DNA of 64,000 nt from Pyxicephalus adspersus. Taxonomy: Eukaryota > Chordata > Amphibia > Anura > Pyxicephalidae. This document shows positions 11,681 through 22,860 of this stretch, one piece after another (position 1 is the stretch's first letter; each line of letters begins with the position of its first letter). Made by a program: the position numbers and the translations under genes. The notes below the pieces were generated by a model. It had not been told where the DNA came from, searched no databases, and saw only the letters and a program-made list of their open reading frames with translations. The stretch lies in the NCBI RefSeq assembly GCF_032062135.1, contig NC_092859.1:46741791-46805790 (forward strand). The letters run 5' to 3'.

Positions 11681-13570
11681 GACTTGCTCCCCCTGGTGGC
11701 CAGCTTCTGATACTTCAGGTTGGTAGAGAGCCCACAGAATGTTCACCTAGAGTGCAGGGCTATTTGTCTTGCATTGTAGATGATGTCAGTGCCTGAGACT
11801 GCACCACAGAGCACTTAGATAAGCGCCTGGGCACACAAGTAATAGTGCAACACTGCTGTGCTCACCCCTTTGGTTGGCCACTGGGTTTCCTATCAGATTT
11901 GCAGATGCCTCCTGCTTTCATGACTAACTGAAGCAGTGAAGCTGGCTGGGTAGACAATGTTACTGCTAATTTTGAGGAAGTGAGTTTGTCAAACTGAAAC
12001 AGGAAGTGCTGTAACTGGCAGGATTGTTAGGTAAGGAAAAAATGCAATAGTTAAAAAATGCTTAGAAAAAATACGTAATGCCAACCATGCTGAAAATTCG
12101 ATTTTGGGCATACTTACAATTTTTTTCTTTATTGCTTGTGCTTTTATTATTTTATTTACATGTTGATAAAAATATCTCGGTGACATGGAACCATTACAGC
12201 AGATGTGTTTAAAGCCCTAAGCCACAAAATGTTTTCATTGTCTGAATGGAGCAGGGATTGGTTAGAGTTGCTATGTCCCTGTTTAGGAGAGTTCCCATTA
12301 CTATCTGAGCAGGAAGTTATGGGAAAACTCCCCAATATAAACAAAAAAAAAGTAAAGAAGGGATAGAACATGTAAGTATATTTTTTTGTCCATGGTTTCC
12401 TATTTTGTTGATAGCCATAGACCAAATAAATGGATTTAAAACATTACAGTTTAGGTCACCTTACATATTAGCATTTGTCTGTGCAATCAACTTAAAATTT
12501 TACAAACAGAAATATGCATATCTGTTTATACTATCTAAATCAGCAAGCAATCACACTATATGGTTGATGGTAGCTCTGAAGGAAAGTTTACAATCAAATT
12601 ATAAGGTGTGTGCTGAGCTGAACAGTATTTTTTTATATGAAAGAGAAGATTCAAACCCAAGAAATACATACTGTATATTAACTACATTTATTTAAGAAAG
12701 CATTATGTTTACAAATAATAATCTTAATCATTAGGTTGATGTTAAACAAAATAGGTAGCCGTGGTTGTGTTCTTCCTTGCAAAAATGCAGCTGGCTATTA
12801 TGTTGAACCTCTGGATTCAGTAAATGTTCAGTCACTAGACACACTTTCTTTCTTACACAAGGTAAGTATGGTTAAAGGATGAATAATGGGTCATTAACGA
12901 TCTGCTTTTACTAGGTCGGTGACTAACTATTGAAGGAAAAGGACCAGCATGACAACTAGCACTTTCAATAGATTAGCAAAGGCAGCTTTTGTGTTTTCCC
13001 CATGAGAAGATCCTCAATTGTTCATTTCAATCCTCTTTTATAGAAATAATAAAATCACAAACTACACCATCCAATTTTTCATATTCTAAGGCATTTATGT
13101 GTAGACAGTGACATCTTGTGGTCATTTTTGTCATATCTACTGTTAATGTTTACACTCGTATGGAGTCTCCTTTTCATCGACTTAATGTCTAATAATTGAA
13201 AATTAATTGTATATCATTCATTCACTGGATATTTATTGTACCAACAATGTTTGGCTAAGCAGAAAAAAAATGGAAAGTCAAACTTATATTTTAAAGACAA
13301 ACTTTATATTTTAATAAGAAGTAAGACAAAGTTTCTACTGTTTTTTTTATTATGCATGGAATTAAACAAATGTATTTTTCTTTTTTTTTTACTATTTATT
13401 TAGATATATAAGGTAAATATTTATATGTTATGTACTCCTAACGTCAATAAAAACGCAAAATAAAGGTGAACCTACAATATACTCCATAATGCCGCTTAAA
13501 GTTGGTTAATTTTGCAATAACCAACATTCATTTTGCAAAAAGATTATAAAACTGTACACATATATTAATA
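11681..13570. other. No gene seen
   Basis: AT-rich sequence. Open frames here, such as that at 12405-12695, lack splice sites, motifs or a credible start context. No element ends were recognised. Confidence 0.45.
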
Positions 13571-13652
13571 GTTAAAGCTTGAAAGTAAAGGTTCATTAGC
13601 AAGAATGAATAGTAGTTAAAGCTTGAAAGTAAAGGTTCATTAGTAAGAATTA
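13571..13652. repeat. 44-bp tandem duplication
   Basis: A unit beginning GTTAAAGCTTGAAAGTAAAG is present at 13571 and again at 13615. One base differs in the shared 38 bases (CATTAGCAAG against CATTAGTAAG). Confidence 0.9.
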
Positions 13653-14624
13653 CTGTTAAGAAAAAATAGGACTTGGTGCTGTACAAATTTGAGACAGCAG
13701 GTGGCAGTAAAATTCTAAGAGTAAAAGAATGTATTTAAAAAAATACTATACTTAAATACTAATTACTATAATGAAAAAAATAATTAAAAAGTAAAAGTGA
13801 CCTGTGTAGACAAACATAAAAATTGGGTATGACCATGCATTTCAGGCTTTAAATATTTGGTATCTATTTACGCAATGCAGTTTATAAAAGAAACAAAAAA
13901 CACAAGGAATCGTGTTCTACTGGTGTGCACTAAAATAATTGTGCATTGCATAAATAAATATTACATTTATTCTGCATGTTCTCTGATTTCAGAGTATGTA
14001 ATATGTGGAAGGGCTTAAGTAATAGCTTTGAAAATGTGTGTTTTTATGTGTTCAAACAATAAAAAAATAATCCAGTAGGGAAGCAGGTGATCTAAACTGG
14101 AGATCTATTTTCGTGTACAGTATATGGTGTTGGAATATCACACTATAAAATGATAGGCCACTATATTGTTGTATGAGATACAGCAAAAACCCCTTTCATC
14201 AGTGCTAGAATAAGCAATACAAAAATAAAACCTAAATTCCTGTATACAGTATACTGTTTATAGCTATTATTCATTGCTACTATAAAAAGTGACATACGAC
14301 TACAAAAGAGTTGACATACCTAATACCCACCAGGGGGCAAAAAATTAGGCAATAGTTTAAATGGCTAGAATCATTTAGCATAAACAAAGGATCTATAAAT
14401 TCCTTAGCTTAAAAATGTGAATACACTTTTTTAAATTAATGGCTGTGACAGATTTATAAGCAAATGATGACGGAACTAGAATAAATAAACCAGCTAGCAT
14501 GCCAGACTTATACTCAAGTGTTCAATACATTTCAAATACTGAATATAAAATAGAAGACATATACATAGTCATAGACAACAAAAATGATACCCAGATGCAG
14601 AGGAGCAATGTTGTGCAATTGCAA
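13653..14624. other. No gene seen
   Basis: Very AT-rich sequence with stops in all frames and no repeat ends recognised. The frame starting at 14499 runs into the MITE copy downstream and is not an independent gene. Confidence 0.45.
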
Positions 14625-14852
14625 ATAGCTGAGTTTGTTTTGGTCATTAAAGAGTTACAAGATGTTGCAGAAGAGCTCAGTTCTTAAGATCACCCACAAC
14701 CTCAGCTGTGTTTAGCAAAAGATTTCTTCTGTAAGTCATGCAAACCGCCCCCATCCATCAAGCCTCCGTCCTGCACACGAGCAAGCAGTTTCGAAAGCCC
14801 GTTCGTATCTAGGAGGCATCCATTTGTGGGGTGTCCTTACCTCTGGGACTAC

Positions 14853-14855
<3 letters not shown>
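14625..14855 (+). mobile_element. Tigger-type MITE, copy 2, left-truncated
   Basis: From about 14625 the sequence follows copy 1 (1870-2102) closely, including the reading frame AEFVLVIKELQDV and the right end GGGACTACCTG, with TA after it. The left half and left terminal repeat are absent or too diverged to recognise. Confidence 0.8.
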
Positions 14856-14899
<44 letters not shown>

Positions 14900-14912
14900 C
14901 ACACACACACTA
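14856..14912. repeat. TA/CA microsatellite
   Basis: About 19 TA units from the TA target site of the MITE, followed by a short mixed TACA/CA run ending near 14910. Confidence 0.9.
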
Positions 14913-15705
14913 ACCTAATAAATGGAAATAAAAAAATAAAAATAAAAAGATAATATTATATAAAATCAATTACAATTTTTATTAGTATACAACAAAACCC
15001 GGAAAATTGTTTATGCAGATAAAAACAAGGTTTGCAAGGTAGCAAAAGGTGCAATTTATCCACACACAAGATCAATAGGTGATTTTTTTCTGATCAAAAG
15101 GATTACAGCAAAACACTTTCATATGTGTACAATATTTACCAGACCAAAGTGGATCATTTAGAAGAAGTTCATTGGTAGGATTTACATACCCTTTAAAGTT
15201 CTTAAATCCACTTTTACCTTCCCATCTGCATTTAGGACCGACCGCAAGCACAGCCTGTACAAAGAGAACAGAAGTATGTACGAAGCTGGTATGGAAGGTG
15301 TAAGTGTACATCAGTGTAGGTCTGAAGGCATGAGGGGTGAATTCAAGGATTTGTGTAAAAGTATAGTTGTTTCCAGAAAGTTGTTCCTAACCACCACAAA
15401 TAATCAAACATATTTATCCAAGATTAAAAACTGGCAGATTGCCAATTTACTTGTGACAGAGAGAAGCAGAGCTAATGAAAAAAATAAATAAAACTGATCG
15501 GTTTCAAATTTAGGAATTGGTAACACAGTGACTGCAGCTACAGGGGTCAGAAGGGGTCAAAGTTTATTTACTGCTTGTTAAGAATATGTAAATATCTGAA
15601 TGTTCATAAGCTGCATGCATGTCCCACCTTCCACTTTAATATAGCATCTAAAGTTGGTCTGCCATAGACTCCCACCAGCCAACAAGTTAAGATGGAACAC
15701 ACAGA
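14913..15705. other. No gene seen
   Basis: A minus-strand open frame at 15072-15311 looks moderately protein-like and has an upstream pyrimidine-rich TACAG. However, it ends at an arbitrary stop without a donor site and matches no motif I know. I see no supported gene here. Confidence 0.4.
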
Positions 15706-15780
15706 GCCTGATTTATCAAAGCTTTCCAAGTCTGGAGAGGATACACCATCATTGGAGAACCTGGGTGATCCAGCAAACCT
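15706..15780 (+). mobile_element. Fold-back MITE, left fragment
   Basis: The words GCCTGATTTATCAAAGC, CCAAGTCTGGAGAG and CTGGGTGATCCAG match the left half of the complete MITE at 39743-39947 in order. The element is interrupted at TTAA 15781-15784 by a TTAA-specific transposon and resumes at 16692. Confidence 0.75.
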
Positions 15781-15784
15781 TTAA

Positions 15785-16687
15785 CCACCTGGGCGTTACA
15801 CTGATGTCTAGATTTCTGTACCAAAAGCGTTACACTGTTTTTCATGAAATTTTTTTTTTTACATTTTAGACCTGTAAGTTACAGAAATATGTCCGAACAA
15901 GGGTCTAGTAGATATCATGAATATAAAAAAAGTTTGAAAGACACAATCATGTAAAAAAAAAATGTACTTTTAATAAAATCCTATCCTATTTTTTTTTTGC
16001 ATAGAAATTTTTGTTTATATTGTGGGCTTGTAATTCTTAGGATTAACTCGCGGGTATGATAATTATATTTATTTATTATATTAAAATCATAAATTATAAT
16101 ATAATACATAAATTTAAATAATAATTTAAAACAATAATGAAATAATAGACAACAATGTAATCTTAAAATAAAAATGTACTTTTATTTTTTTTTTCATGTT
16201 GTGTGGTGTTTTTGTACTGTAAAAACCATTTAAAAGCGGATTACATTGTAATCTGCTTTTAAATTTCCCTCCCTGACACACCCCCATACATCACCAATCA
16301 CATCACCCGGAAGATGACTCATCCTCCGAGTGATGTTAGGGGGGGATTTCCCTGCCCAGCTCACACAGACACAGACAGAGACGCTGGAGGCTGCTGCTGC
16401 TGGCATCTCCGGAGAGATGCACAGCACAATGCAGGATTTCTGCATTGTGCTATACATTTTACTGCAGATGCCAGCAGCAATAGCAAATCTTTTATTGCTG
16501 CAAGAGGAGCTGCGGACACTGGGTAAGTATTTCCTTTCAGTTGTAATCCGATTGTCATACAATGTATGACAATCGAATTGCAATATAACATTTGTTTACA
16601 TTTAACCACCTGGTGAGAAAAACTCGGGGTTAACCATAATTGCAAAAGTTTTTACCCCGAGCATGCTCGGGCTTAACGGCCAGGTGG
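15785..16687 (+). mobile_element. TTAA-flanked non-autonomous transposon, 903 bp
   Basis: TTAA lies at 15781-15784 and 16688-16691. The termini are CCACCTGGGCGTTA on the left and the complement of CCACCTGGCCGTTA on the right. Duplication of TTAA is the signature of piggyBac and Kolobok transposons. No transposase is encoded; the overlapping frames near 16230-16645 are incidental. Near the right end a hairpin is formed by CCCCGAGCATGCTCGGGC. A related copy lies at 32679-33000 in reverse. Confidence 0.8.
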
Positions 16688-16691
16688 TTAA

Positions 16692-16733
16692 TGGATTTCT
16701 AAAAAAATATTTGCTATTAGTTGACAAATGTTT
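16692..16733 (+). mobile_element. Fold-back MITE, right fragment
   Basis: TGGATTTCT, TTTGCTA and ACAAATGTTTG continue the sequence of the MITE copy at 39826-39862 after the TTAA insertion. The fragment ends abruptly where the SINE begins, so its right half is missing. Confidence 0.65.
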
Positions 16734-16942
16734 GCACGGTGGCTCAGAGGTAGCACTCTTGCTATTGTAGCGCTCGGTCCCAAGTTCGAATCTGGGTCAG
16801 GACAGTATCTGCATGGAGTTTGCAGGTTCTCCCCGTGTCTGTGTGGGTTTCCTCCCACAACACGCAGTAAGGTTAATTGGCTTCCCCCCTGACCTTAGAC
16901 TACATTAATGACATATGACTATGGTAGGGACATTCAGGTTGC
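16734..16942 (+). mobile_element. tRNA-derived SINE, copy 1
   Basis: The head contains an A-box-like TGGCTCAGAGGTAGCACTC and a B-box-like AGTTCGAATCT (about 16784-16794), the internal RNA polymerase III promoter of tRNA-derived SINEs. A body follows with GCATGGAGTTTGCAGGTTC and GTGTGGGTTTCCTCCCA, shared with copy 2 at 26877. The 3' part has lost the terminal ATAATA repeat. Confidence 0.8.
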
Positions 16943-17783
16943 TCACTTAAGTTTTTTTATACAATTAAAGCAGCCCATGTAAGGCTGCATACAAAGAATT
17001 ATTTTTCAAATGTCCTTGGTATTTAAAGATTTATGACCTGGCAACGTTTAAACAGCCAATGTGCCATAGTATATTTGTTATGTTTTTCAGTGCTTTCCGA
17101 ATATTAAACTAAGTTCTCAGTGAAATTGTCACTGAACTTTCAAATGAACAAAAAGATATATTAGTTGTCATTGAAAATCCTAGATGCACTTCTGCGCATT
17201 TGGCCGAGTTGTTTTTCATAATGATTAATACAGAGATTCATGAACAACCAATAACATGAGTTATGAAATTATTGTCCTACCACTTAAATTATTCTGTATG
17301 GCTTCTGTGACACTTGTTCAATGTTATAGGTTACCTAAAGTGTACCTGTAGTGCTATAGAAAACAATATGCCACTAAACAAGTAGGTATGGTTAGCAGAC
17401 TGTTTTTTTTTTTTTTTCATGATAGATATCCGATATAATAATTTAGGTGCATATCAAAGAAAAATTTATAATAATGTAAAAAATAAGAAGACAAAACAAA
17501 ATTTATATTGTAGAAAAGTGAATATTTCTATATTTCCTCTATTTCTCCTGGAAAAGAAGATAAAGAGCCTGGATAAGGCTGTAAAATAAATAGGATTGTG
17601 CTATAGATTTGCTCTTTAGCTCTTTATGTGGGATCCAGGAAAGGGTGAGCCTGATGCTCTATCCCTTTTCCAGGCCAAAAAGTGAGGATGGCTCTTGAAC
17701 ACCAGGCCAATGATAATAAAAGGGTATGCGTCTTTGAAACAAGGGGGAGTAGGAACCTGAGGTTGGGAACCTGTGCAACCTTT
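16943..17783. other. No gene seen
   Basis: AT-rich sequence with a T-tract at 17401-17418. No element ends or coding exon recognised. Confidence 0.45.
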
Positions 17784-18209
17784 AAGCTGCGTACACACTT
17801 CCAATTTTTATCGTTGGAAATGAACGACGAACGATCGATTGGGCAAAAATCGTTCGTAAAAAAAGTAACCAACGACGCCAACGAACGAGGATAGTCGTTG
17901 GAAATAAACGACCGGACCGGCGGATCGGATTGGACGACGATCGTTGACCATCTATCGTGTGTACGGTCGTTCATTGATCGTCCATGGTCTGAGCATGAGC
18001 GGTGAACGAACGTTCGCTCACTTCCTGTGGTGCACGTCACTTCCTGTATCGTTCAAACGATCGCATCTATAGAGTGTACAATATCTGCGAAGGATCGTGT
18101 ACTTATCTGTATGTACAGGATCGGTGCTATACGATCGTTCGCAGATATCGTGCAGGATCGTTCGTCGTTCGTTTACCAATGATAATAATTGGAAGTGTGT
18201 ACGTAGCTT
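17784..18209 (+). mobile_element. Palindromic MITE rich in CGTTCG words, copy 1
   Basis: The left end AAGCTGCGTACACACTTCCA is the inverse of the right end (TGGAAGTGTGTACGTAGCTT), and the inverted similarity continues inwards. TA follows the right end; the left target base has changed. The interior is full of CGAACGA/TCGTTCG words, which is why several open frames overlap it; none is a gene. The terminal repeats and TA target suggest a Tc1/mariner-type or similar MITE. The family is uncertain. A second complete copy is at 21138. Confidence 0.8.
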
Positions 18210-21137
18210 TATTTTGAGAGATTTCCCAAAGTGTAGGTCTGAACTATGTATATATAAATTTTTTTTTTTTTTTTTAAATGTCACATTTTAAGGTAAATAT
18301 GTAATTTCTCTTAGTATCTTATCTAACAGTACCTGTTGATTGGGACTATTGCATTTAGTTTTTTATTTTTTCATGCCACAATCTAGAGAACAAATGTAAA
18401 CTTTAATTGTAAAAATGGACTTCAATTATTTTCACATTTACTTATAAAAATATTAATATTTATTTTCTGTGTTACTAATTATAACTATCTGGAAATATTG
18501 GCTTATGGTATCCATAAGGACAGTGTGAAATAAACTAGTAATAGTTAGTAAGAATAAACTATATGTGTACTTGTGATGTTGAAGACATTTCATTGCTTAT
18601 CAAAGCCATTTCATTTTTAAAAAGAGTTAGAAAAATACCCCAAAGCTACTTCACCAGACACAAATTCCCTATTCTTTCGCTGTAATCTTAACTCTAAAAA
18701 GTTCCTGCTCAGAAGGCAAGTAGCTTTGCCCCAGAACTCCTATACCCTGATACTTAAGTAAGCAAGGGATGGCAGCTGGTCAAGGATTGACAACCATTTC
18801 ACACAAAGGCAGATATCCAACACAAAGGCAGATATCCATATGAAACCGAATCATAAACTGAGAGCAGCCCAGAGGGGGAAGAAACAGGTCAAACAAAGGC
18901 AAGCAAAAGATAAAGTTCAAAGTCATAGGTTCAAGATGAGAATATTGGGTCTAGGCTTAGGCTTAGTCTAGGCTCCAGTCAACTGAAAATCCAAACAAGT
19001 CAGAAACAGGTCAGATATTAAAAATCTAGAAAACACACTCTACAGCAGTTAGACAATTACTAAAGCTACTATGGTCAGATGCAAATTTGTATCATTCTTT
19101 GGTTAATCAAGAGTCACATGATGTAGAGTCAGCTGGGGTCAAAGGAGAGAGATCCATCTCTGGAAATGTGCGCAACCACTGCCACTGGGGAGAGGGGTGG
19201 CATGGCGACACTAGAGATAAGAAGAGACTGCTGGAATCTACCTCCATCCATCGCATAAGGAAACAATGACTGCCATCAAGACCTTGGGATCACATGCTTG
19301 AATGTATGAAATGTTTAAATGGAATTACATCTTTTAAAAATGCTGGTTTCTTTTTGGTATAGATGGTCACTTTTTCATCTCTTGCAAACCAGTATTCTTC
19401 CCTGTCTAAAAGATGCCCCTTGATGACCGATTGTCAGTGGCATCACATATATAGTTACACTAGCAAGTATCTAACTACTTTCATGTCAACCTTAGCAGGC
19501 AACAGTACGTCATATTCAGATTTTGTCAACAAAGTAGAAGAGACAACAGTCTTTTTCATTTTCATTTGTATGCAACAGAAAATATTATTGCTGAAGCTGT
19601 ATACCAGTACCACCAGATAAAAGTACCATTTTTACAGAAGAAAAATTGCTGTGTTATGGGATTCCTAATATCTGCCATTTTACCTAACTTGTAGTTTAAA
19701 GACAGCAACATCTTTCAAAAAAAAATTATACCTTTAACTGTGTATATCAGCTTATAGAAGGCAGGCTTTACTTATTTCAATCTGTAAAAATATTCTTTTC
19801 ACAGATCCTCCACCTATATTTTCCAAGTATAGCTGTACATGGTCCTAATGAAGGGCTGGTGTAGCCAACCTCTGCATGCATACAAAAGTTCTAAAGAAAA
19901 AAAAGTTTGTATAAACTCAGTAATATTTATTTGCTAATGTGCGTTTTTATTTAATGAGGCTGGGAATAGGCTTGGAAAGAGTATATTAACTATATTGTTA
20001 TAGCTACATAACATTTGTCACCTTCTACTCTCTCAGAGGTCAGTCTACCTGTATTGTAACTTACCAAAAAAACAGGGGTTCAGGGCTTGAGTATTAACCT
20101 AATCCTAAATGCAGCCATAACTTAATTTAGTTGGGGATAAAGAGAGGCTCTTAATAGGTGAGGAAAAGATAGAAAACGTCTCTAAAAGGGACACAAAAGC
20201 TATCACAATCCAGCGGATGGTATTATTCTTTTTACTCATCCTAAAGCTAAAGAGAAAAAAAAAAGTTTGACTTTGGCTTTGATAAAAAAATAATGTATCA
20301 CTGTGTATATTATGCAAATATTATTTTTCATTATTTTCATAATGCATTTACTCATAATGAATATACACATGCTTTTGGACTGTGCTTTTCTCTTTAATGT
20401 ATTTTTAAATAATTTGAGGAATACAATTTCTGGAAATTTTGAATTCTAGAAAGTGATACCATAATGAGAAATGCCCATGACAATTCCTAAAGTCTCTTTG
20501 CTATCATTTACCTCCAGGACACTGACACAGAACACTATAGCAACAATACTCCCTAGATATACTTACTAAATTTTCTTGCATACCCATCCGAGTTATAGTC
20601 AATGCACACTGCTAGGATACAAAAGGAGAAAAAGGAAACAATCAGGGAACAAACCAGTAATCATGTACAAGGTGTAAGCTGCTCACATACATTAATGTAT
20701 TGAAACAACATGTACTGTTGAGAAAGTAAAAGAGGCGCATAAAGAAGCACCTCCGCTTCTGTCTTGATCGCCGCAGCTTGGTTACTCTAAAAATAGCCTT
20801 CAATTCAGGTTAATATTGGATGTTCATCACACTTGGAAATTTAAGTTTGATGAGCAGTTGCGCTAATAGCACATGAGATAAAAAGTTGATCTGATAACTA
20901 GTGTGGGTCGAATAGCTCACTTATCGATTCGTCAGCTATTCGCTCGAATAGAGCAAAATTATTCGGGTGGTCAAATGTCAAAGTCGAACACCATTAAAGT
21001 CAATCGGAGGATTGTGTAGAGCTTCTACAGCCTCCAAACAGATGTAAAAAGATACATAAAAAGATACATAACACTATTACATACCCCTGTACTTCACATG
21101 AATCTTAAAAAGCACCTGTCACATCAATATTAGGCTA
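18210..21137. other. No gene seen; possible old repeat debris
   Basis: Mostly AT-rich sequence. At 18700-19200 a more GC-balanced stretch with a duplicated CAAAGGCAGATATCCA and GGTCAGA words recalls the LTRs elsewhere in the window, but no ends were found. At 20898-21020 a block of CGAATA words looks like part of an unclassified repeat. No exon supported. Confidence 0.4.
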
Positions 21138-21541
21138 AAGCTAGGTACACACTTTCAATAATTATTGTTAGAAAACGAACGATTACGACCGATCAACAAT
21201 TATGCACGATTATACTTGAACAATCATATTGTGCTCAATTCTGTACATGCTGTAACAATATGATCGTGTCCACACGCTAGATACAATCGTTTGAACGATG
21301 CAGGGAGGGACATGTAAAGGAGAAAGTGTACCGCAGAAACATGCACGATCACTGAACGACCATACACACGATAGATAGTGAAAGATCATCGGCCAATTAG
21401 ATCTGTCGTGGTGGTCGTTCATTTCCAACGACAATCCTCGTTCGTCAGCGTCGTTGGTCACTTTTTTTTGGCCAATCGGTTGTTCATCGATCATTCGCCG
21501 GTCGTTTCTAATGATAATTATTGGACGTGTGTACACAGCTT
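21138..21541 (+). mobile_element. Palindromic MITE rich in CGTTCG words, copy 2
   Basis: TA lies at 21136-21137 and 21542-21543. The ends AAGCTAGGTACACAC and the complement AAGCTGTGTACACAC match the family at 17784. The inner right part (CAATCCTCGTTCG, GGCCAATCGGTTG) is inverted relative to the left part of copy 1. No coding capacity. Confidence 0.8.
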
Positions 21542-22162
21542 TAGTCTACACGGACTGTTTCCCCAGCGTTTAAGGCTTAGACTACACGGACTGTTTCCCC
21601 AGCCTTTAACCTGAGGCTTTTAAAGCCCATGTTTGAAGTCCCAATGCATTCCAATGGGCTAATCTACACCAGGATGTTTCCTTCAGGCACGTTCTTGAGC
21701 GTTATCTTAAACGTCGCTTGCAATGTTTAAAAAATTTAAACACTGGATAAACGCGGGAAAAAACTCAATGGAGGCTTTTTCAAGCGTTTTTAAGATTTTA
21801 TAAAAGCTTTCATTGAAAACAATGGGGGCTTTTATAAACGTTTTTAGCAGGACTTTGGAATATGGAAGCCCTCTTTAATAAGGAGACTCCCAGATCTCCA
21901 CCACCCCACCCTGGGGAATGAGTACAGGGGTACATAAAACCCCTTACTCATCCCCTGAAAGGGTTAAAATATATGTAAAAAATAGGACAAGGCTTTAATG
22001 TTAAATTATTTTATTAAATGTGTGTGTGTGTTTGTGTAACTAAAACTTTTTTTTTTTACAGGTTATCCCAATGACAGGATGATTTCCAGGGCAGCAAAGA
22101 ACACAGCCCTGGTAATCCTCCTGAAAGTGAGGGATCGCAGGGCACTAGGGGTTAAATGAGGA

Positions 22163-22279
22163 NNNNNNNNNNNNNNNNNNNNNNNNNNNNNNNNNNNNNN
22201 NNNNNNNNNNNNNNNNNNNNNNNNNNNNNNNNNNNNNNNNNNNNNNNNNNNNNNNNNNNNNNNNNNNNNNNNNNNNNNN
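22163..22279. other. Assembly gap (117 N)
   Basis: A run of N directly beside a perfect 31-bp hairpin. The gap size may not reflect the true distance. Confidence 0.99.
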
Positions 22280-22283
22280 CCCT

Positions 22284-22354
22284 GATTGGCTGAGGAAAGG
22301 GAAATCCTGATGATAGCTCAAGCATCATCAGGATTTCCCTTTCCTCAGCCAATC
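22284..22354. repeat. Perfect hairpin, 31-bp arms
   Basis: The left arm 22284-22314 and right arm 22324-22354 are exact reverse complements with a 9-base loop. The arms begin GATTGGCTGAGGAAAGGG. Confidence 0.95.
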
Positions 22355-22356
22355 AC

Positions 22357-22544
22357 GGAGCAGAGCAGTCAGCGGAGCTTTACTATGCTGACAGCTCCAC
22401 TCTCCTGATTGCTCCCGCAGCCCTAGAGGAGCTGTGACATGTGTTCTGTATCTGTAATAAATGTCACAGCTCCTCTAGAGCTGCGGGAGCGATCAGGGGA
22501 GCAGAGCTGTCAGCATAGTAAAGCTCCGCTGACTGCTCTGCTCC
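22357..22544. repeat. Large hairpin, 84-bp arms
   Basis: The left arm 22357-22440 and right arm 22461-22544 pair with few mismatches around a 20-base loop (22441-22460). The arms start GGAGCAGAGCAGTCAGCGG and end at a CTGTGACAT loop border. Confidence 0.95.
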
Positions 22545-22548
22545 CTGA

Positions 22549-22617
22549 CTGGCTGAGGAGCAGGAAATCCTGATGATGCCCGAGCTGTCATCAGGGTTTC
22601 CTTTTTCTCAGCCAATC
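22549..22617. repeat. Third hairpin, diverged copy of the first
   Basis: CTGGCTGAGGAGCAGGAAATCC on the left pairs imperfectly with the complement on the right (CAGGGTTTCC then CTCAGCCAAT). It is a diverged repeat of the hairpin at 22284-22354, so the large hairpin is flanked by the same module on both sides. Confidence 0.8.
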
Positions 22618-22860
22618 ACAGAGCAGTAGAGGTGATAAATGGAGATACATATCTCCACTGAACCTCTATTGCCTTGGTATTGCCTCCGGTTACAGTTGAT
22701 TGAAGGCACGTGCTTCCAATTAGCTGTAAGCGTAAAGTTCCCACGGTCTGGGAATCCCACAATGACATTATGATTCATAATGTCATTGTCGGATAACCTG
22801 TAAAAAATAAAAAAACTACCAACACTACTGATAACTGTCACTTCTATGTTTTCCCTGCTT

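Larger units (their letters stand above)
21544..22860. repeat. Fold-back (long inverted repeat) region
   Basis: The left part begins with two copies of a CTACACGGACTGTTTCCCCAG word (21547 and 21580). The left arm near 22050-22085 (TTTACAGGTTATCC, then CAATGACA) is repeated inverted near 22780-22810. Between the arms lie an assembly gap and three hairpins. It is probably a large palindromic non-autonomous element or several nested ones; its outer ends are not certain. Confidence 0.6.

Noticed and set aside
15072..15311. Minus-strand frame with protein-like composition (GPKCRWEGKSGFKNF) after a TACAG
   Set aside because: No donor site or poly(A) signal, arbitrary stop, no recognised family; probably repeat debris.
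16230..16645. Several overlapping frames of 70-117 residues
   Set aside because: All lie inside the TTAA-flanked non-autonomous element and have no transposase motif.
16734..16810. Possible tRNA gene
   Set aside because: A-box and B-box are present but no cloverleaf can be drawn and the body continues as a SINE.
22152..22352. Open frame across the N run
   Set aside because: Produced by undefined bases in the assembly gap.
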